Position numbers and translations under genes: made by a program. DNA of 58,867 nt from an uncultured Clostridia bacterium. GTDB taxonomy: Bacteria; Bacillota; Clostridia; TANB77; CAG-508. The DNA lies in contig CANQLH010000010.1 of assembly GCA_947624655.1 (NCBI GenBank), positions 1 to 58,867 on the forward strand. The letters are read 5' to 3'. Positions 27,074 through 35,687 of this stretch are shown here, piece after piece. Each line of letters opens with the position of its first letter. Within the stretch, counting starts at the first letter, position 1. Under the pieces are notes generated by a model, which searched no databases, was not told the origin of the DNA, and saw nothing but the letters and a program-made list of their open reading frames with translations.

Positions 27074-27818
27074 ATGGAAGACTTTAATAAAAAAATAAGA
27101 AAAATAATATATTTTTTTATAGCAGTATTTATAATATCATTAATAATCACAATAATATGTCTGCTTATGTTAAAGTATGAAGTAGAAGGCGAAAATAACA
27201 TGCCATTCGAAATATCACAAATGGTTGTAGTAAGTACAGCAGAAGGAATAGATACAGAAGGAGAAAAAACTTGGAATTTTAAACTTGTTCAAAATAACGA
27301 TGTATATATACATATAGAAAAAAATAAAAATTATAGAGAAACAGAAATAATAAAAAATATAATATTAGACAATTTTGTAATAGATAAAGAACCCAAAAAA
27401 GGAAAAATATTAATATATAGACCTAGTGACTCAAGAGATGCAACATATGAATATGAAAAAAATTACGAAGTAGCAGATTCATTAATATATAAAGGATCAG
27501 AAGAAACAAACTTAAAAGAATTAACCATAGCAAATCAAGGAGGAGTAATAGCCTTAAGATATTGCAATAGTAATTTACGGAACATATTCATCTGATGATG
27601 AAGAAATAAAACACGATGGAACCATACTTTCAAAAATTGGTATAAAAGATGAAGAAATAAAAAGCCAAGTATCATTTGATTTAACAATAGAATTAGTATC
27701 AGGAAATAAATTCACAGGAACTATTTCCTTAGAATTACCAACTAGCAATATAATAAAAGCAGGAACATCAAATTATGAAAAAACAGACTTCTCAGACATA
27801 ATTTTCAAAAGAAACTAA
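27074..27818 (+). CDS. Unknown single-pass membrane protein (one CGG +1 site)
   Basis: The protein has a short basic N-terminus, one membrane segment (about residues 11-32) and an outward-facing domain rich in beta-type residues. The zero frame breaks at CGG 27578 (unit 169), giving a 173-residue truncated product. With a +1 shift the frame continues through SNLGTYSSDDEEIKHDGTIL to a stop at 27816-27818, making 247 residues. The added part keeps the same codon bias and has regular beta-like composition (FDLTIELVSGNKFTGTISLE), which supports real coding. The family is not recognised. It lies between tadA and the SRP RNA. A role in the envelope is inferred only from topology. Confidence 0.7.
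27578..27580 (+). other. CGG +1 recoding site in the membrane protein gene
   Basis: The context is TTA CGG A. Skipping C reads GGA and opens 79 further codons before a stop at 27816; the zero frame stops five codons after the site. Confidence 0.75.
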
Positions 27819-27860
27819 AAAAATATTGTAAAAAAACAAAAAACATTATATAATAAAAAA

Positions 27861-27987
27861 GAAATCTAACTTTTGCGTGGAGAGTAATTTTCGATAAAAA
27901 TTTACGAATCTCGTCAGGTCCGGAAGGAAGCAGCGATAAGTAGAACCTTTTATGTGGGAGTTACTTTCCACGGAGAAGTTAGATTTC
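27861..27987 (+). ncRNA. ffs: Signal recognition particle RNA
   Basis: The conserved domain IV sequence GTCAGGTCCGGAAGGAAGCA lies near 27914-27933. The outer helix pairs GAAATCTAAC (27861-27870) with GTTAGATTTC (27978-27987), and an inner helix pairs CGTGGAGAGTAA with TTACTTTCCACG. The RNA binds Ffh and targets ribosomes to the membrane. The domain IV CCGG is normal here and has no extra C, so CGG-containing non-coding RNA is not distorted. It precedes dnaX, as usual. Confidence 0.92.
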
Positions 27988-28135
27988 TCTAATATTAAAT
28001 TTTTTCAAAAATTAATATTAAAAGAAAAACTTTAACACTGCCCTTTAAGAATTTTTGGCTTTTTTGGCTTGAAACATAAATTGGGCTTAGATAAAAGGCG
28101 CTTGAGCGCTTTGTTAATTAAGGGGGAATTGCTGT

Positions 28136-29782
28136 ATGTCATATACTGCACTATATAGAAAATTTAGACCAAAAACTTTTAGCGAAATAGTTGGGCAAGA
28201 CCATATTGTACAAACACTAAAAAATGAAATAAAATCAGGAAGAGTAGGACATGCATATTTGCTTACTGGAGGAAGAGGAACAGGTAAAACATCAACAGCA
28301 AAAATACTTGCAAGAGCAATAAACTGTTTAAATCCGAAAGATGGAGAGCCATGTAACGAATGTGAAATATGCAAAGCAAGTCTTGAAGGAACACTTACAG
28401 ATGTAGTAGAAATGGATGCTGCATCAAATAACAGTGTAGAAGACATAAGAAGTATAAAAGAAAAAATAAATTTCTTACCAACACTTGCAAAGTATAGAGT
28501 ATATATAATAGATGAGGTTCATATGTTATCAACAGGAGCATTTAATGCATTGCTAAAAACACTAGAAGAACCTCCAGAGCATGTAAAATTCATATTAGCA
28601 ACAACTGAACCACAAAAACTACTTGCAACAATTTTATCAAGATGTCAAAGATTTGACTTCAAAAAAATATCAAATAGCGATTTAGTAAAAAGAATGAAAA
28701 TAATATGCGAAGAAAGCAATATACAGATAACAGATACAGCCTTAAATCTAATTGCGACACTATCAGAAGGAGCAGCAAGAGACGCACTAAGCATATTAGA
28801 AAGATGTATACAAAGTGGTGGAGAAGCAAATATAGATGAAAATCAAATAAAAGACCTAGTTGGAATCCCTAAATTTGTATATGTACATGATATTATAAAA
28901 GGCATAATAGATAAAGATGTAGAAGCATCATTAAATGCTATGAATAGAATATTAGACGAAGGAAAAGACTTAAATAATTTTTTATGGGAAATGATAAAAC
29001 ATACAAAAGATATTCTTATATATAAAGTAAGCAAAAAAAATGAAATATATAGTGAAGAAGAAATAAAACAAATAGCTAAAATAGCCGAAGAAACATCAAA
29101 AGATGAGCTAATAAATATAATATATAAATTATCTGAATTAGAAAATAAGATGAAACAATCATCACAAAAAACAATAATATTTGAAGCAGAAGTAATAAAA
29201 CTATGTATGAAAAAAGAAGAATACAAACCAGAAGCAAAAGAAAATTATGTTGAACCACAACAAAGAAATGAAATCAAAAGAGAAATACCAAAAGTAGAAA
29301 ATAGAGCGCAAGCACCAAGAGTGCAAAATATACCACAAGCCACACAGCAACCGGAAACAAAGAGTACAAAGCAAGAAAGACCAAGTAATAATGTAAAAGC
29401 AGGAAATATAATTTCAGACTGGCCAAATCTATTAACAAATTTAAAAAAACAAGGAAAAGTCATATTATATGCTAACCTTATAGATACAGAAGCGGTAGAA
29501 AAAGACGACATGACAGTAGGTATAACATTTAGAAATGGACTAAACGCATTCAGAAAAGAACTATTACAAAAACCAGAAAATATGAATACACTTATAAAAG
29601 AAGTATCAATGATATGCGGAAAACCAATGAATGTTAAATTAGAAGAAAGCCAAGTTACAACTAAAGTAGAAACGAAAACTATACAAACAAATAATATAGA
29701 AAAACCAAAAGAAGAGCAAGTAAATGATGAAGAAGATGTTTTAAGCTCTTTGGATATACCAATAAATTTTGTAGAAGAATAA
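28136..29782 (+). CDS. dnaX: DNA polymerase III gamma/tau subunit
   Basis: DnaX is the clamp-loader ATPase of the replisome. The 548-residue protein starts MSYTALYRKFRPKTFSEIVG, has Walker A GGRGTGKTSTAK near residue 45, a zinc site with CNECEIC, Walker B with IIDEVHMLS near residue 120, and the SRC-like sensor ILSRCQRFDF near 165. The C-terminal part after about residue 360 is a variable tau-type tail rich in Gln, Lys and Glu. The start has GGGGG upstream. It heads dnaX-ybaB-recR with gaps of about 20 bases. Confidence 0.96.
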   Translation: MSYTALYRKFRPKTFSEIVGQDHIVQTLKNEIKSGRVGHAYLLTGGRGTGKTSTAKILARAINCLNPKDGEPCNECEICKASLEGTLTDVVEMDAASNNSVEDIRSIKEKINFLPTLAKYRVYIIDEVHMLSTGAFNALLKTLEEPPEHVKFILATTEPQKLLATILSRCQRFDFKKISNSDLVKRMKIICEESNIQITDTALNLIATLSEGAARDALSILERCIQSGGEANIDENQIKDLVGIPKFVYVHDIIKGIIDKDVEASLNAMNRILDEGKDLNNFLWEMIKHTKDILIYKVSKKNEIYSEEEIKQIAKIAEETSKDELINIIYKLSELENKMKQSSQKTIIFEAEVIKLCMKKEEYKPEAKENYVEPQQRNEIKREIPKVENRAQAPRVQNIPQATQQPETKSTKQERPSNNVKAGNIISDWPNLLTNLKKQGKVILYANLIDTEAVEKDDMTVGITFRNGLNAFRKELLQKPENMNTLIKEVSMICGKPMNVKLEESQVTTKVETKTIQTNNIEKPKEEQVNDEEDVLSSLDIPINFVEE

Positions 29783-29797
29783 AGGAGGAAAATTAAT

Positions 29798-30139
29798 ATG
29801 TCAAAAAGAGGAGGATTCCCAGGAGGAGCAAGTTTCGGAGGAATGAATATCAATAAACTAATGAAAGAAGCAAAGAAAATGCAAGCCGATATGGAAAAAT
29901 CACAAGAAGAATTAACAGCAAAAGAATTTGAAGCTACAGCAGGCGGAGGAGCAGTAACTGTAAAGGTAAGCGGCGCAAAAGAATTAAAAGAAATAAAAAT
30001 ACAAAAAGATGCAGTTGATGCAGAAGATGTAGAAATGCTAGAAGATTTAATTTTAACATGTGTAAATGAAGCACTAAAAAAAGTAGATGTAGCACAAAAT
30101 GCAAGCTTTGGAAAATACAACATACCAGGCTTAATGTAA
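29798..30139 (+). CDS. YbaB/EbfC family nucleoid-associated protein
   Basis: The 113-residue protein forms a small dimer that binds DNA. A glycine-rich N-terminus (GGFPGGASFGGMN) precedes the coiled helix LMKEAKKMQADMEKSQEEL and the conserved AGGGAVTVKVSGAKELKEI. It lies between dnaX and recR, its standard place. The start follows AAAGGAGG. Confidence 0.95.
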   Translation: MSKRGGFPGGASFGGMNINKLMKEAKKMQADMEKSQEELTAKEFEATAGGGAVTVKVSGAKELKEIKIQKDAVDAEDVEMLEDLILTCVNEALKKVDVAQNASFGKYNIPGLM

Positions 30140-30159
30140 AGTAAAAGCGAGGAAAGATT

Positions 30160-30762
30160 ATGTCATACTATTCGCCATCAATAGAAAAATTAATAGAAGG
30201 ATTTGAAAAGCTACCAAGTATTGGACATAAAACAGCAGTAAGACTTGCATTTCATATACTAGATGCAAGTGAAGAGGAAGTAAATGAATTTATAAATTCA
30301 ATTACAAATGCAAAAACAAATCTAAAATACTGTTCAGAATGTTTTAATATATCTGACACAGATCCATGCCCAATCTGCGCAAGCCCTAAGAGAGATAAAA
30401 GTGTAATATGTGTTGTAGAAGATGTAAAAGATATAATTGCAATGGAAAGAACACATGAATTTAAAGGAATATATCATGTATTACATGGCTCAATATCTCC
30501 AATGAACGGTATAGGTCCAGACGATATAAAAATAAAAGAGTTATTAAATCGAATACAAAATAGCAATGAAATAAAAGAAATAATTGTTGCAACAAACCCT
30601 AGGGTAGAAGGAGAAGCAACAGCAATGTATATTTCGAAAATATTAAAACCACTTGGAGTAAAAGTGACTAGGATAGCACACGGAATACCAGTAGGAGGAG
30701 ATTTAGAGTATACAGACGAAGTAACTCTAACAAAAGCACTAGAAGGAAGACACGAATTTTAA
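30160..30762 (+). CDS. recR: Recombination mediator RecR
   Basis: RecR works with RecF and RecO to load RecA on gapped DNA. The 200-residue protein has the N-terminal helix-hairpin-helix [17 protein letters not shown], a four-cysteine zinc finger ([16 protein letters not shown]), the TOPRIM segment [17 protein letters not shown] and a C-terminal [16 protein letters not shown]. Complete and typical. Confidence 0.96.
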   Translation: MSYYSPSIEKLIEGFEKLPSIGHKTAVRLAFHILDASEEEVNEFINSITNAKTNLKYCSECFNISDTDPCPICASPKRDKSVICVVEDVKDIIAMERTHEFKGIYHVLHGSISPMNGIGPDDIKIKELLNRIQNSNEIKEIIVATNPRVEGEATAMYISKILKPLGVKVTRIAHGIPVGGDLEYTDEVTLTKALEGRHEF

Positions 30763-30849
30763 ATAATAACAAACTAAAGAAAATAAGAGAAAACGAGAGA
30801 AAATAAAAGTAAATAAAAGAAAAACAAGGAAAATTGAAATATACAAAAA

Positions 30850-30878
30850 TTGAATAAAAAAGTTATTTAATGTAAAAT
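30850..30878 (+). promoter_or_regulatory. Promoter of the M23 peptidase gene
   Basis: TTGAAT (30850-30855), a 17-base spacer and TAAAAT (30873-30878) lie about 75 bases before the start. Confidence 0.5.
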
Positions 30879-30950
30879 CTAATAGTAAATGGAAAATGCA
30901 TTACCCGTAGGAAAAAATAAATAATGAACAAAGGAGTGCAAAAATAGTAT

Positions 30951-31922
30951 ATGAGGAAATTACTAATTGGATTAAGGACAAGCGTAAAGTTGATGATTTT
31001 ATTTGTTGTTAGTTGTATAGTAATACTAGCAATAACTATGAGTGTTTACAGACCAATTTACAGTGTATATTTTGACGGAGAAATGGTTGGATATACACAA
31101 AACAAATCCAAATTACAAGGAAGAATAGCTGATTTCATAGAAAATGGTGACGATGATAATATAGCATTTGTTCAAATAGATAAAATGCCAGAATATAAAT
31201 TGTGCTTTGTAAAGAGAGACATAGAAACAAATGATGACGAAATATATGAAAAGGTAACATCAGAAGGACAAGATTATTATAAATATTATGCTTTAACATT
31301 AAATAGCGAAGAAAAAGTATATGTAGCTTCATTTGAAGAAGCAGAAGATATAGTAAATGAGTTAAAAGAAAAGAATAGTAATAATGTAGAAAATTTAGCC
31401 ATTGAACAAAAATATGTTAATGAGAAAAAAGAAACAACAGACAAGGAAACAGCAGTAACAAGTTTGTATCAAGAAAAGCCAAAAGTTGAAACACCAAAAA
31501 AGAGTGCAGGAACTGTTAAAAGTGCATCTGTTGGTAGTGGTTTTAAAGATGTAGGAATTAAATTCATAAAACCAATAACAGCAACAATAACATCAAGATT
31601 TGGTTCAAGATGGGGAACAAAACACAAAGGAACAGACTTTGGAGCACCAACAGGAACATCAATAAAGGCAGCAGCAGCAGGTACAGTAACATATGCAGGA
31701 TGGAATAGTGGAGGATATGGATATTTAGTAATCATATCACACGGAAAAGGTGTTCAAACATATTATGCACATTGTAGTTCGATATTAACAAAGGTAGGAG
31801 CAACTGTAAAAGCAGGAGATTTAATTGCAAAATCAGGAGCTACTGGACATGTAACAGGACCACATCTTCATTTCGAAGTAAGAATAAATGATGTAGCATA
31901 TAATCCAGAATATTATTTATAA
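30951..31922 (+). CDS. Membrane-anchored M23 family peptidoglycan endopeptidase
   Basis: The 323-residue protein has one membrane segment near residues 15-35, a middle region with charged helices and, from about residue 205, the LytM/M23 domain. Zinc ligands are visible in HKGTDFGAPTGT (His and Asp) and HLHFEVRI (His-x-His), with YGYLVIISHGKGVQTYYAHC between. Such enzymes cut peptide cross-links of the wall during growth or sporulation. The start follows AAAGGAG with some distance. Transcribed alone; a terminator follows. Confidence 0.9.
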   Translation: MRKLLIGLRTSVKLMILFVVSCIVILAITMSVYRPIYSVYFDGEMVGYTQNKSKLQGRIADFIENGDDDNIAFVQIDKMPEYKLCFVKRDIETNDDEIYEKVTSEGQDYYKYYALTLNSEEKVYVASFEEAEDIVNELKEKNSNNVENLAIEQKYVNEKKETTDKETAVTSLYQEKPKVETPKKSAGTVKSASVGSGFKDVGIKFIKPITATITSRFGSRWGTKHKGTDFGAPTGTSIKAAAAGTVTYAGWNSGGYGYLVIISHGKGVQTYYAHCSSILTKVGATVKAGDLIAKSGATGHVTGPHLHFEVRINDVAYNPEYYL

Positions 31923-31939
31923 AATATATTAAAATAAAA

Positions 31940-31974
31940 AATAGCCTATACAAAATATGTAAGGCTATTTTTTT
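31940..31974 (+). terminator. Rho-independent terminator of the M23 gene
   Basis: AATAGCCT (31940-31947) pairs with AGGCTATT (31962-31969), followed by T. Confidence 0.85.
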
Positions 31975-32010
31975 ATAATAAGAATTCTTACGAAAATTCT
32001 TTAAATACGC

Positions 32011-32146
32011 TTGGAAGTAATATATTTAATTTGACTCGTTCCTTGTTGGTCGTCTCCTAAGAGGAATGTATGGAACTTCGTTCCAACATCCTCTAAGTCG
32101 CTCCCATGCTACGCGTCACTTCGTAAATTAAATATATTACTTCCAA
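32011..32146. repeat. MITE-like inverted-repeat element, copy 1
   Basis: The 136-base element has perfect 22-base inverted ends (begins TTGGAAGTAATATATTTAAT). The interior of about 90 bases is GC-richer and has an internal TCCTAAGAGGA/TCCTCTAAG pairing. It has no reading frame. A nearly identical copy lies at 35441-35580 and a 3' remnant at 55393-55418, showing a dispersed repeat family. Confidence 0.75.
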
Positions 32147-32164
32147 GGCTAAGTTAACATTTTT

Positions 32165-32193
32165 TTGACTAATACGAAAAAATATAGTATAAT
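32165..32193 (+). promoter_or_regulatory. Promoter of rsmD
   Basis: TTGACT (32165-32170), a 17-base spacer and TATAAT (32188-32193) follow MITE copy 1 by 18 bases. Confidence 0.65.
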
Positions 32194-32311
32194 AAGCTCC
32201 AATATACATAATTATTACAGAAGTATTAAATTTCTATTACAATTCTGTAAATATTATTGACTTATTGAATAAATCTAATAAAATATATATAGATAAGAAG
32301 GCGGAAAATTT

Positions 32312-32867
32312 TTGAGAGTAATAAGTGGAATAGCTAGAGGAACTAAATTAGAAACATTAGAAGGAAATGATACAAGACCTACATTAGATAGAGTAAAAGA
32401 GGCACTATTTAATATTATACAAAATGAAATATATGATGCAAAAGTCTTAGATTTATTTTCTGGAAGCGGTGCATTAGCAATAGAAAGTATAAGTAGAGGA
32501 GCACAATATGCAGTTAGTTCAGATAGCTCAAAAAAAGCGATAGAAATAATAAAACAAAATGTAAAAAAAACACATTTTGAAGACAAAATTAAAATAATAA
32601 ATAAAGATTACAAAAAAACATTAGAAGAAATAAGTAAACTTAGATTTGATATAATTTTTTTAGACCCACCATATGATACTAACTTTGGAGTAGAATCAGT
32701 AAGAATTATTATAGAAAATAACATTCTATCAAAAAATCGGTATAATAATTTTTGAAACAGACAAGGAAGACGTAGAATATATGGGAAACTTAAAAAAATA
32801 TACAGAAGTTATAGACATAAGAAAATATGGAAGAGTAAAACTTATATTCTTACGTCGAAAGGAGTAA
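32312..32867 (+). CDS. rsmD: 16S rRNA (guanine966-N2)-methyltransferase (one CGG +1 site)
   Basis: RsmD methylates G966 of 16S rRNA. The protein starts at TTG 32312 with MRVISGIARGTKLETLEG, the family N-terminus, has the SAM-binding VLDLFSGSGALAIE near residue 50 and the catalytic LDPPYDTNF near residue 118. At CGG 32738 (unit 143) the zero frame fails after four more codons. A +1 shift gives SKNGIIIFETDKEDVEYMGN and ends at 32865-32867, making 184 residues, the normal size. The restored G-IIIFE strand is a conserved feature of these Rossmann methylases. It overlaps no neighbour; the next gene begins 8 bases later. Confidence 0.92.
32738..32740 (+). other. CGG +1 recoding site in rsmD
   Basis: The context is AAT CGG T. 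Skipping C reads GGT (Gly) and restores the GIIIFE strand. It is one of only two core sites where the Gly codon ends in a pyrimidine. Confidence 0.85.
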
Positions 32868-32875
32868 ACATATAT

Positions 32876-33313
32876 ATGGAAATATTTACATTATTGGAAA
32901 CTTTAGAAGAACTTATAGAAAATAGCAAATCAGTACCTTTTACAAGTAAAGGAATTATTGATAAAGAAGAAATGCTAGACTTAATTAAAGAAATAAGAAT
33001 AAAGCTTCCAGAGGAACTTAAACAAGCAAAGTGGGTAAAAGAAGAAAGAACAAGAATATTAATAGAAGCCCAAAAAGAAGCAGATGATGTTATAAAAGAA
33101 GCAGAGAATAGAATAATAGCAATGATAGATGAACATGAAATTACAAGAAAAGCATATGCACAAAAGGCTGAAATAATAGAAACAGCAAATGAAATGGCTA
33201 GAGAAATCTCAAACGGAACAAAAGAACATGCAGATGCTTTACTTGGAAAAATTGAGGGCGTTTTAGAAGAAACTTTAAAAACAATACAAAATAATAGAAA
33301 AGAATTATCTTAA
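32876..33313 (+). CDS. Coiled-coil protein, ATP synthase subunit B-like
   Basis: The 145-residue protein is almost wholly charged helix (KQAKWVKEERTRILIEAQKE and later stretches), with a short ordered N-terminus (IFTLLETLEELIENSKSVPF). Similar proteins annotated as ATPase B-subunit-like or DivIVA-like follow rsmD in Clostridia, often with coaD, which is absent here. A cell-division or scaffold role is a guess. It starts 8 bases after rsmD, so the two are coupled. Confidence 0.7.
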   Translation: MEIFTLLETLEELIENSKSVPFTSKGIIDKEEMLDLIKEIRIKLPEELKQAKWVKEERTRILIEAQKEADDVIKEAENRIIAMIDEHEITRKAYAQKAEIIETANEMAREISNGTKEHADALLGKIEGVLEETLKTIQNNRKELS

Positions 33314-33356
33314 GTGAAATACATACTAAAGAAAATATAAAAAAGGAATATGTATT

Positions 33357-33755
33357 ATGGAAAAAATTTTTAATAACAAAAATGGAATAAAAGTTTGGCA
33401 ACTTATTCTACTTATAATTATTTTTTTCTTAATAGTTATAATAATAGGAAGTATTTTGAAAACAAAAGGAAGAATGGTTAATAGGAGCGAAATATTTGCT
33501 AGAGATTATGGATATATAAACTATGGTGCAGAAGTTGAGCAGGTTAGGAATAATATCCTATTAAAATATGATGAGCTACAACAAACTGTATCATTAGAAC
33601 AACTTGCACATGAAATGATGGAAAATGCAGATTGGATATTAGCCGCTTATGTTTATATGAACGATTATGGAGAAGATGAATATATAGTAGTTATTACAAA
33701 AGAAAGATATACATTTCACGTATATTATGATTGGATATCAAGAGTAGACGAATAA
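33357..33755 (+). CDS. Unknown small membrane-anchored protein
   Basis: The 132-residue protein has one membrane segment (about residues 14-36) followed by an outside domain of about 95 residues with many tyrosines and acidic residues. I do not recognise the family. It lies in a run of closely spaced genes between rsmD and the RNA methylase gene, 43 bases after the previous gene. Confidence 0.6.
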   Translation: MEKIFNNKNGIKVWQLILLIIIFFLIVIIIGSILKTKGRMVNRSEIFARDYGYINYGAEVEQVRNNILLKYDELQQTVSLEQLAHEMMENADWILAAYVYMNDYGEDEYIVVITKERYTFHVYYDWISRVDE

Positions 33756-33793
33756 ATTAAGAATGCATAAAAAGGAAAGATGAAAGAAGAAAG

Positions 33794-34687
33794 ATGCAAG
33801 AACAGATTCCAAATTTTCTATATAAATTATTACTAAAACAATATAGTAAAGATATAGTAGATAAAATAATAGAAGGGTATAAAAAAGAAAATCCAGTAAC
33901 AATAAGGGTTAATACACTAAAATCAAATGTAGAAGAAGTAAAGACTATCCTTAGCAAAGAAAATATTATATATAAAAAAGTAGAATGGTATAAAAATGCA
34001 TTAATTATAGAGAATGTGAAAGAAGATAATATAAGAAATTTAAGCATATATAAAGAGGGAAAAATATATATGCAAAGTTTATCATCAATGCTTCCAGCAA
34101 TTTTATTAGAGCCAAGGAAAAACGAAAATATATTAGACATGACAGCGGCACCAGGAGGAAAAACAACGCAAATAGCAGCTCTATCTAATAATGAAAGCTT
34201 AATAACAGCATGTGAGAAAAACAAGATAAGATACGATAGATTAAAATATAATATAGAAAAGCAAGGAGCAACTAGAGTTAATATAATGCGTGAAGATGCA
34301 AGAATGCTCAGCGATTATTTTTCATTTGACAAAATATTGCTTGATGCACCTTGTAGCGGAAGTGGAACATCAAACATATTTAAAAAAGAATTTTCTGAAG
34401 AATTAATCAAAAGGTCGATAAAAACACAAGAAGTTTTACTAAAAAAAGCATTAACCATCTTAAAAAAAGGTCAAATAATGGTATATTCAACATGTTCAAT
34501 CTTAAAAGAAGAAAATGAAAATATATTAAATAAGACATTAGCTAATTTTAATGCACAAATCATTCCAATAGATAAAAAAACAATCGTAGGAATTCCACTA
34601 TTAAATTCAACAATAGAAGGCACTATAACTATAAGACCAACTGATTTATATGAAGGATTTTTTGCATGCAAAATAAAAAAGAAATAG
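33794..34687 (+). CDS. RsmB/NOP2-family RNA (cytosine-5)-methyltransferase
   Basis: The 297-residue enzyme methylates cytosine in rRNA or tRNA. It has an N-terminal RNA-binding part (VTIRVNTLKSN), the SAM-binding motif DMTAAPGGKTTQIAAL near residue 117, the catalytic LDAPCSGSGT near residue 183 and STCSILKEENE near residue 235, whose cysteines are the nucleophile and release residues. It lacks the N-terminal NusB-like domain of RsmB and the C-terminal PUA-like domain of RsmF, so the exact substrate is open. The start follows GAAAGATG-rich sequence without a strong site. Confidence 0.85.
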   Translation: MQEQIPNFLYKLLLKQYSKDIVDKIIEGYKKENPVTIRVNTLKSNVEEVKTILSKENIIYKKVEWYKNALIIENVKEDNIRNLSIYKEGKIYMQSLSSMLPAILLEPRKNENILDMTAAPGGKTTQIAALSNNESLITACEKNKIRYDRLKYNIEKQGATRVNIMREDARMLSDYFSFDKILLDAPCSGSGTSNIFKKEFSEELIKRSIKTQEVLLKKALTILKKGQIMVYSTCSILKEENENILNKTLANFNAQIIPIDKKTIVGIPLLNSTIEGTITIRPTDLYEGFFACKIKKK

Positions 34688-34778
34688 AAAATATTGCATA
34701 AAAAATCACTATTTGGGTAAGATACTAAGGCGAATCTAGATAAAAATTTTTAAAACAAAAAGAAGGGAAAGAATAATA

Positions 34779-34967
34779 ATGGCAGACCTAAACCAAATAG
34801 AATTACAAAATTTAAGACATTTAATAAAAGGAGCAGAAAACTCTTATCAGAAATTAAACACATATTCAGAGCAAGTACAAGATACACAAATTAAACAAAT
34901 ATTTACAAAATCATCACAGGAGGCTTTAAATACAAAGCAAAAATTAATGACATTTCTGAATAACTAA
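34779..34967 (+). CDS. CotF-like spore coat protein
   Basis: The 62-residue helical protein (including LRHLIKGAENSYQKLNTYSE) resembles the small coat F-like proteins of spore-forming Clostridia, which pack in the spore coat. It ends with TKQKLMTFLNN. A second family member lies about 100 bases downstream, and such pairs are usual. The ribosome site is GAAGGGAAAG. It supports a spore-forming host. Confidence 0.7.
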   Translation: MADLNQIELQNLRHLIKGAENSYQKLNTYSEQVQDTQIKQIFTKSSQEALNTKQKLMTFLNN

Positions 34968-35065
34968 TTAAATTCAAAGATTTTGATGTATGCAATTATA
35001 ATTTATAAAAAGAAACACTAAACCTTCGGAAAAGCAACTTTTCGTGTAGATTAAATAGGGAAGGA

Positions 35066-35320
35066 ATGATAAAAGTGGATGAAAAAACTATGATAAATGA
35101 TATTCTCGAAAATGTGAAAAATGAACTTACGACATATCAGCAGGTAATATCAGAAACAAAAAATATGCAACTTAGGAATACAATCCAACAAATAAGAAAT
35201 ACTGCGGAGAGCTTTCAATATGAATTATTCAAAATAGCAGAAACTAAAGGCTATTACAAAACAGCAGAATCAGCAGACCAAAAACAAATCGAAAAAGTAA
35301 AAACAGAATTAGAACAATAA
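35066..35320 (+). CDS. CotF-like spore coat protein
   Basis: The 84-residue helical protein (NVKNELTTYQQVISETKNMQ, then a KGYY motif near the C-terminus) fits the coat F-like family; KGYY followed by small residues is typical of its last helix. It follows the other coat protein gene and ends before a strong terminator. The start could instead be GTG 35075. The 34968-35065 gap has a CCTTCGGAAAAGCAACTTTTCG region that may form a small hairpin. Confidence 0.7.
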   Translation: MIKVDEKTMINDILENVKNELTTYQQVISETKNMQLRNTIQQIRNTAESFQYELFKIAETKGYYKTAESADQKQIEKVKTELEQ

Positions 35321-35348
35321 TAAAAAATCTCTTGTTAAATAAAATACT

Positions 35349-35386
35349 AAAAATCTCTATGTAATTGTTATTATATAGAGATTTTT
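35349..35386 (+). terminator. Rho-independent terminator after the coat genes
   Basis: AAAAATCTCTAT (35349-35360) pairs perfectly with ATAGAGATTTTT (35375-35386). Confidence 0.85.
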
Positions 35387-35401
35387 ATTCTAAATCTAAT
35401 C

Positions 35402-35621
35402 GTTACAGGATAATGATTTTAGTAAAAAGTTTTTACCTACGTTTGAAAGTAATATATTTAATTTGACTCGTTCCTTGTTGGTCGTCTCCTAAGAGGACTG
35501 TATGGAACTTCGTTCCAACATCCTCTAAGTCGCTCCCATGCTACGCGTCACTTCGTAAATTAAATATATTACTTCCAAACGGATTAAAAATAGCTTTTAT
35601 AATAAATCATTATCCTGTAAC
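35402..35621. repeat. Second inverted-repeat element family, copy A, holding a nested MITE
   Basis: The ends GTTACAGGATAATGATTT (35402-35419) and AAATCATTATCCTGTAAC (35604-35621) are perfect inverted repeats of 18 bases. The 35441-35580 MITE sits inside it, as if one element inserted into another. The same terminal sequence bounds the element at 42576-42780. The right end is 12 bases before the -35 box of gdpP. Confidence 0.75.
35441..35580. repeat. MITE-like inverted-repeat element, copy 2
   Basis: This copy is nearly identical to 32011-32146 (one visible interior change near 35497, one mismatch in the left end) and is in the same orientation. Ends are GTTTGAAAGTAATATATTTA and its near-complement, which finishes CTTCCAAAC. 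Confidence 0.75.
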
Positions 35622-35633
35622 CAAGCTCTCACC

Positions 35634-35662
35634 TTGACAAAATAGACATATAGATGTACAAT
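35634..35662 (+). promoter_or_regulatory. Promoter of gdpP
   Basis: TTGACA (35634-35639), a 17-base spacer and TACAAT (35657-35662) lie 25 bases before the start codon. Confidence 0.65.
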
Positions 35663-35687
35663 ATATTCTGTGAAAAAAGGAGGTACT

